Notes under the pieces: generated by a model | What the model was told of the DNA's origin: nothing | The model's input: only the letters and a program-made list of their open reading frames with translations | The model's database searches: none | Part shown: positions 32,259 through 36,292 of the stretch, piece after piece | Layout: every line of letters starts with the position of its first letter | Numbering within the stretch: the stretch's first letter is position 1 | Made by a program: the position numbers and the translations under genes | From: JABDGV01 sp964577935 | GTDB taxonomy: Bacteria; Chlamydiota; Chlamydiia; Chlamydiales; FEN-1388 | Reading direction: 5' to 3' | Assembly (NCBI GenBank): GCA_964577935.1 | Contig: CAZOAJ010000018.1 | Location: forward strand, 1-36,292 | Length of the DNA stretch: 36,292 bases

Positions 32259-34418
32259 TCATAAATCGTAATTGGCGAAACCGATTTTTTTGAAGGAAGT
32301 AATTTGTGAAGGTTTTCTTTGACCAAGAGAAAAGCTGAGATAGAAGCGGTTGTCATTAAGTCGTTTTTCATAGGTAAATTTCACGATAAGAGCTCCACGA
32401 ATAACGGTTCCAAGTGTTAAATCCCACTCGGTATAGCGAGGGTGGTGCTTACGTCCAAAGCCTTGACGAATACTTCCTTCTAAATCTAAGGAGTGAGCAA
32501 TCTGCCAAAAAAATGCTGTTCTTACGAGTTGACGTTTGTCTGACATTTCGGAATGGAGAAGTCGATTTTCCGATCGTGCCATATCGATAATAAAATTCTG
32601 TTGATCGATTTTTCTCCATGCATATTGGCTGCGATCGCGGTACTCAAGAATAAATGCAAGAGTATCTGAGATTGTAAATTTCCCCATGATGTTAAAATGA
32701 TCGAGCACATTGTGGTCGCGATCCCATGCTGTCTCTAAGCTATACGTCTGCCAAGGGGTCGCAAACAAACTGGTATCAAAATATATTTTTGGAAGCGATT
32801 TTTTATAACGATTTTGATCAAAAAATGCCCGTGTGTAGAAATCAAATAAAAATCGCTGAGAAAACCCTGAAAGACCAGGTGCAATCATCAATTGCTGCTT
32901 CACACCGAATCTTAGTGTGTTTACCTGAGCAAAACCATCTTCGAGGTCAAACACATAGTAGCGATTTGGTCGGACAAGAGGGTGTGTTATGCTATCAAAA
33001 GAAGCATATGGTTCGAGGATTTGGAAGCAGTTTGAATTTGTTCCGATAAGGCGTGTGCTTAAGTCGAGACCAGAAGTTACGAGCCCTTGCATACGTTGTT
33101 GGTGTTGCGGGCTTGAGCTGTAATGAATCAGGTGATAACCCACTCTTGGCGTTACGACAAGAGGGTTAAAAAGAAAGTTTCGATAAAAGTTCTGACCAAT
33201 CTCACTTCTTGTCGAAGCAAAGTTTCGAACGTGAGGTGTGTTGTGCGCATAAAGATAATCGAGATATCCGGAAGAAATTTTGGTATCCATAATGACTCCA
33301 GATCTTCCGAGGACTTGAGGTCTCGTATTCAATGTGGCCATTGGGAGCTGTTGTTTGACATCCTGGAAGTTATTCACTCGAACTTGTGCTTCTAGGCTTG
33401 CAATCCAGTTATGAGTGGTTTTCCATAGCTTGGCATCAGTGCGGCCTGCAACAGCGTCATTGACGGCATGGTCAGAAAAATCAGACTTCATCTTCGAGTC
33501 TGAGAGCTTGTCATACATAAACCTGAAGTTGACATCGGATTCTCTCCATGACTGTCGATAAAGACCTTGGAATCTGTATCTTGGAGTGCTCCATGCTTTG
33601 TTACGGCCTTGAGCTCCAAACCAAAAAGATTGGTAGGAAATATTATCTTGTGCGTTTCGATAATTTGCTATAAGACCTGCACCAAACCCATTCTTAACGT
33701 TATATTGAGCTACAAGTTTTGTTCTCCAATTCGAAAACGATGCAAATGAATACATAGCTCCTATGCTTAATCCAGTCCCGCCTCCCCAACGTACTCTATA
33801 AGTAATTGGGCCGCCATCTTGTTCTTTTAAGTTGGCAGTATAGGACGGAACCCACAAGAAGGGAGCTCGTATGAAATAAAACCGCACATTAGAAGCCGTC
33901 AGCTTATCTCCAGGAAGGATTTTGACCGTTGCAGCTTCGATGCTCCAATCATTTTGTTCATTTTCACTTGTGGTTACAAAAGCATCATGAAAAACGACGT
34001 TGCCATCGGCCATGATCTCTATAACTCTTCCTCCCAAATACCATTGATCTGCCTCGGTGCATCCATTCCAGACGACAGCCCTATTGGTTTCGAGATTAAC
34101 TTCTACTTTTTCTCCCTTATATGGCTTCCCGTTAAACTCCATGTAGAGCTCGCCTTCAGCCTCAATCTTGTGAACAAGTTCAGTTCCAACGCCTTTTTTA
34201 GTATACCGAATTGATTTAGCTTGGATGTAAAGATTTTTTCCCTTGAGAAAGCCTCCCTTATCTGTGCTGAGAACGCCATTTGAGAATACAGGGGACTCAA
34301 GTTGTATATCAAATGCTTCCGGAAGTGCTAGAGGAAGAGCGTTTTGAAGTGCCTGTGGAGCAAGTGTGCTTATAAAAATAAAAATAGAGGCAAAGAAATT
34401 GGTTGAGCGTCGCAACAT
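32259..34418 (-). CDS. lptD: LptD-like LPS-assembly outer-membrane protein
   Basis: 719 residues. LptD inserts lipopolysaccharide in the outer leaflet of the outer membrane. A signal peptide (NFFASIFIFISTLAPQALQN) leads to an N-terminal OstA/LptA-like domain (about 40-190: KGKNLYIQAKSIRYTKKG, KIEAEGELYMEFNGKPYKGE, LETNRAVVWNG). Then comes the LptD barrel domain with ASNVRFYFIRAPFLWVPSYT, RVRWGGGTGLSIGAMYSF, and repeated aromatic beta strands to the end (FKKIGFANYDL). Size is near the usual 700-800. Shares the direction of the ugd block, 21 bp upstream of ugd. No obvious SD precedes the ATG. Confidence 0.88.
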   Translation of the reverse strand: MLRRSTNFFASIFIFISTLAPQALQNALPLALPEAFDIQLESPVFSNGVLSTDKGGFLKGKNLYIQAKSIRYTKKGVGTELVHKIEAEGELYMEFNGKPYKGEKVEVNLETNRAVVWNGCTEADQWYLGGRVIEIMADGNVVFHDAFVTTSENEQNDWSIEAATVKILPGDKLTASNVRFYFIRAPFLWVPSYTANLKEQDGGPITYRVRWGGGTGLSIGAMYSFASFSNWRTKLVAQYNVKNGFGAGLIANYRNAQDNISYQSFWFGAQGRNKAWSTPRYRFQGLYRQSWRESDVNFRFMYDKLSDSKMKSDFSDHAVNDAVAGRTDAKLWKTTHNWIASLEAQVRVNNFQDVKQQLPMATLNTRPQVLGRSGVIMDTKISSGYLDYLYAHNTPHVRNFASTRSEIGQNFYRNFLFNPLVVTPRVGYHLIHYSSSPQHQQRMQGLVTSGLDLSTRLIGTNSNCFQILEPYASFDSITHPLVRPNRYYVFDLEDGFAQVNTLRFGVKQQLMIAPGLSGFSQRFLFDFYTRAFFDQNRYKKSLPKIYFDTSLFATPWQTYSLETAWDRDHNVLDHFNIMGKFTISDTLAFILEYRDRSQYAWRKIDQQNFIIDMARSENRLLHSEMSDKRQLVRTAFFWQIAHSLDLEGSIRQGFGRKHHPRYTEWDLTLGTVIRGALIVKFTYEKRLNDNRFYLSFSLGQRKPSQITSFKKIGFANYDL

Positions 34419-34636
34419 ATAGGTAGAAATTCACATTTTTTGGATGAGTTGTACCTTGTTTTGTCTGTTTATTGCTATAGGTCTTTAAAGTATATGCAGG
34501 TTTTAAGAGTCGTCTAGAGCTCTTTTGGAATTTATTTAACTTTTCTGAGGAAATATCGTTGTCGTAAAAGAGAGCGCTCAGATAATATCTTGCTCGTTCG
34601 CAAATCACATCTAAGGTGTTAAAGCGAATAAGATGA
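34419..34636. other. Spacer between lptD and the tRNA genes
   Basis: 218 bp, AT-rich. An open minus-strand frame crosses it but runs into lptD in another frame and looks non-coding. No other feature seen; the promoters of lptD and of the tRNA genes probably lie here. Confidence 0.35.
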
Positions 34637-34709
34637 CGCGGGGTGGAGCAGGGGTTAGCTCGTTGGGCTCATAACCCAAAGGCCGGAGGTTCGAATCCTT
34701 CCCCCGCTA
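34637..34709 (+). tRNA. Initiator tRNA-fMet (CAU)
   Basis: Cloverleaf with acceptor CGCGGGG/CCCCGCT, so the first pair is mismatched (C1-U72), D arm GAGCAGGGGTTAGCTC, anticodon stem-loop TTGGGCTCATAACCCAA with the three G-C pairs of initiators, and T arm GGAGGTTCGAATCCTTC. These are the marks of the formyl-methionine initiator. CCA is not encoded. It lies close upstream of a second CAU tRNA. Confidence 0.93.
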
Positions 34710-34766
34710 ATTTTTCTCTTTGAATACAGCTTAATTGTACGCCACAAAAAAGCTCATGGTCGTAAT

Positions 34767-34839
34767 GGCGGTATAGCTCAGTCGGTAGAGCAACGGAATC
34801 ATAATCCGTGTGTCGTTGGTTCGATTCCAACTGCCGCTA
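34767..34839 (+). tRNA. tRNA-Met (CAU), elongator
   Basis: Cloverleaf: acceptor GGCGGTA/TGCCGCT plus A73, D arm AGCTCAGTCGGTAGAGCA, anticodon arm ACGGA-ATCATAA-TCCGT with CAT, T arm GTTGGTTCGATTCCAAC. Similar to elongator tRNA-Met of Bacillus (GGCGGTG... GCCGCTA, also G1-U72). The CAT anticodon could instead be a lysidine-modified Ile tRNA, but the overall match is to Met. CCA is not encoded. Confidence 0.85.
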
Positions 34840-34850
34840 TCTTTTTTATA
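34840..34850 (+). terminator. T-run after tRNA-Met
   Basis: TCTTTTTTATA follows the tRNA directly; the T-run would release RNA polymerase after the structured tRNA. No separate hairpin is needed. Confidence 0.45.
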
Positions 34851-34909
34851 TATCAATAAAAAATCCGATCTACAGATCAAGATAAGACACTTTTTCTGAA
34901 AATATTCTA

Positions 34910-35485
34910 TTACCAATTTCCTTGGCAGTTTCCACCTGTTTTTTCACAGTCAGAGCAGCATGCTTTTTTCTTATTTTTATTTTTGGTGAGAATAAAACCA
35001 TTTACATGTGCAATTTCCTTTTTTTCTACATCTTGAACTTCATCCGAAGATAGTTCAGTCGCGACGATATCTCCAATTGTATAAACATTATTTTGAAGTA
35101 ATTGCCGTTCGCATGCTTTATCGAGAATATTTTTTTCTAGCTCAGGGTCAATTGAAAGATTAAATTTTTTTATGGAATTATAAGCATAAAGTACGTCATT
35201 CGTGTAGAGATCGCTGTTAGTAATTGCTTGTATGTAGAAAAAATTAGCCTCGGAAAATTTCCCCATGTCGATGTATTCATCGGCTAATGAATTGCACAGT
35301 TTGCTCAAAAACATTGATTGTGGGTCAATTTTTTCGACTTCCTGTATGGCATTTAAATAAGATTGCTCTGAATGAAATTCTTGAGCGTTCTTCCACTCTT
35401 TGACCCATGGTATTTCATTAAGCTCTCGAGCTTCAATATTCATTGAGCAAAACAGCATCGAAGAAATAAATAAAATTTTTTTCAT
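34910..35485 (-). CDS. Small secreted protein with TPR-like helices and Cys-rich tail
   Basis: 191 residues. Signal peptide MKKILFISSMLFCSMNIEA, probable cleavage at IEA-RE. The middle region (LCNSLADEYIDMGKFSEANF) looks like one or two TPR-type helical hairpins. The extreme C-terminus KKACCSDCEKTGGNCQGNW has four Cys in 15 residues. Function unknown; the Cys cluster suggests metal binding or disulfide cross-linking in the envelope. ATG at 35485 has a GAAGT-like site upstream. Confidence 0.7.
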   Translation of the reverse strand: MKKILFISSMLFCSMNIEARELNEIPWVKEWKNAQEFHSEQSYLNAIQEVEKIDPQSMFLSKLCNSLADEYIDMGKFSEANFFYIQAITNSDLYTNDVLYAYNSIKKFNLSIDPELEKNILDKACERQLLQNNVYTIGDIVATELSSDEVQDVEKKEIAHVNGFILTKNKNKKKACCSDCEKTGGNCQGNW

Positions 35486-35525
35486 TGAGATACTTCTTTT
35501 AAATTAAAAAAAATAGGGTCTTTCG

Positions 35526-35563
35526 CCAAATGACGTTAAATCCAAATGACGTTAAATAACGTC
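35526..35563. repeat. Tandem 16-bp repeat with a palindrome
   Basis: CCAAATGACGTTAAAT occurs twice in direct succession (35526-35541 and 35542-35557) and is followed by AACGTC, so the second copy also forms the hyphenated palindrome GACGTT-AAAT-AACGTC (35548-35563). It lies 40 bp upstream of the secreted-protein gene and could be a repressor or activator site, or a slippage product. Confidence 0.6.
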
Positions 35564-35716
35564 CAGATCGGGATCATTTCGAATAAATTTATCATGTGTT
35601 GTTTATCAAAGCTTCGATTGTATTCCGAGTGAGCGCTAGTCATGGATATATAAAACTTTATTGAATTTTTGCATACGACTCAATTGGTAATACATTAGAA
35701 ATGTCTTTGATATTTT

Positions 35717-36292
35717 TTAATTTATTTTAATAACGCTTATCTGCCTATTAATTGAACTATTAATGCTTTGTAGTGTTACAAGGCCTATAATCAACGGGGT
35801 CGAAAGAGTTAATCCTACTGTATCTCCGGCGGATAGAGGAACGAAAAAACTTGCAGCAACGCTTGAGGCTCCTGTATTTGTGACTTTATATATGCTAGAA
35901 ATTGTCCCTGATATTTTTAGCGCTAATGTTAGAGTTGTTGAAAGACTGAATGGGCCAACAAAAACCTGAACAAGATATGTCCCATTTGATTGAACTGTGA
36001 GCGGAGACGTGCCCGATGTAAATGTTGTGTGGAGAAGATCTCCAGACTGAGAAAATGAAAAGTCATAAGGAGTCAGGATTGAAATGCTGGCGAGGGCTGA
36101 GGTGTCATAGGCAAGGCCATACGTTGATACAAAAGAGATGCCAGCGGGACCTTGAGCTCCAGTCGCTCCAGTGCTGCCAGTAATTCCCGTGCTACCCGTA
36201 GCCCCGGTTGATCCTTGAGCCCCAGTCGCTCCAGTGCTACCTGTCGTTCCGGTTACGCCAATATTTCCTTGAATGCCAACACTGCCAGTAGC
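35717..36292 (-). CDS. Collagen-like protein, C-terminal part (5' end beyond right edge)
   Basis: An open frame enters from the right edge and ends at TAA 35717-35719; 191 residues are visible. The first ~52 residues are Gly-X-Y triplets rich in Thr/Ser/Ala (for example TGTTGSTGATGAQGSTGATG), the hallmark of bacterial collagen-like stalks. The rest (about 53-191, SFVSTYGLAYDTSALASISI to QISVIKIN) is a beta-rich globular head. NGTYLVQVFVG, ALKISGT and VPLSAGDTVGLTLS recall the BclA/C1q-TNF-like C-terminal trimerisation domain. The N-terminal signal, and hence the localisation, lies outside the window. Such proteins form trimeric surface filaments. Confidence 0.88.
   Translation of the reverse strand, partial: ATGSVGIQGNIGVTGTTGSTGATGAQGSTGATGSTGITGSTGATGAQGPAGISFVSTYGLAYDTSALASISILTPYDFSFSQSGDLLHTTFTSGTSPLTVQSNGTYLVQVFVGPFSLSTTLTLALKISGTISSIYKVTNTGASSVAASFFVPLSAGDTVGLTLSTPLIIGLVTLQSINSSINRQISVIKIN

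Noticed and set aside
34309..34608. 99-residue minus-strand frame before lptD
   Set aside because: It overlaps the lptD start in another frame, has unbiased composition, no RBS and no recognisable motif.
35763..35969. 68-residue plus-strand frame
   Set aside because: It lies wholly antisense to the collagen-like protein's globular head, which has clear family features.

Overview
The window looks like chromosomal DNA from a member of the Chlamydiota, probably an environmental (non-Chlamydiaceae) lineage. This is inferred from gene content and order and not from any marker-gene comparison. The run smpB - dnaN - recF followed nearby by apbE and folD matches the gene neighbourhood known from Chlamydia (CT074-CT078). 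ruvB followed by a SpoIID-like gene matches CT040-CT041. A type III secretion (T3SS) translocon operon is present, and there are several secreted or repeat proteins of effector type. Most genes have Shine-Dalgarno-like sites, and several use TTG or GTG starts.

Layout. (1) 1-3625, minus: a very large gene, cut by the left edge, for a modular leucine-rich-repeat (LRR) protein with 20-residue, cysteine-laddered repeats and three copies of an unknown ~265-residue domain. (2) 3880-6774, minus: a four-gene T3SS operon encoding a candidate hydrophilic translocator/needle-tip protein, an LcrH/SycD-type chaperone, a CopB/YopB-like and a CopD/YopD-like translocator. (3) 7010-11570, plus: ruvB, a SpoIID-like lipoprotein, a Sec-exported DXD glycosyltransferase and two envelope or secreted proteins of unknown function. 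(4) 11535-15416, minus: ribE-ribBA-ribH (riboflavin synthesis) downstream of a polytopic transporter. (5) 15666-17552, plus: trxB and a possible outer-membrane protein. (6) 17655-21491, minus: two effector-like proteins, one with a degenerate GlnD/DUF294-type nucleotidyltransferase core and an 804-residue protein with three internal repeats. (7) 21666-23785, minus: acpS, a YacL-type PIN/TRAM protein and smpB. (8) 24152-27551: dnaN-recF, an unknown gene on the opposite strand, and a second TPR protein of the SycD type. (9) 27582-34418, minus: a tight, partly overlapping block lptD - ugd - mreD-like - folD - apbE - nlpC, devoted to envelope building and remodelling. (10) Two CAU-anticodon tRNAs (initiator and elongator Met), a small secreted Cys-tailed protein, and the C-terminal part of a collagen-like protein running off the right edge.

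How the genes fit together. Housekeeping genes (recombination and replication, riboflavin/FMN/folate cofactors, redox, tmRNA partner, lipid A/outer-membrane assembly) are interleaved with genes that probably act on the host. ApbE consumes FAD to flavinylate proteins, so it links functionally to the riboflavin genes. SpoIID-like, NlpC/P60 and MreD-like proteins fit the minimal septal peptidoglycan of Chlamydiota. The candidate tip protein in the T3SS operon and the LRR and nucleotidyltransferase-like proteins are the most interesting parts. Their roles are inferred from motifs, composition and gene order only; no database search was possible.
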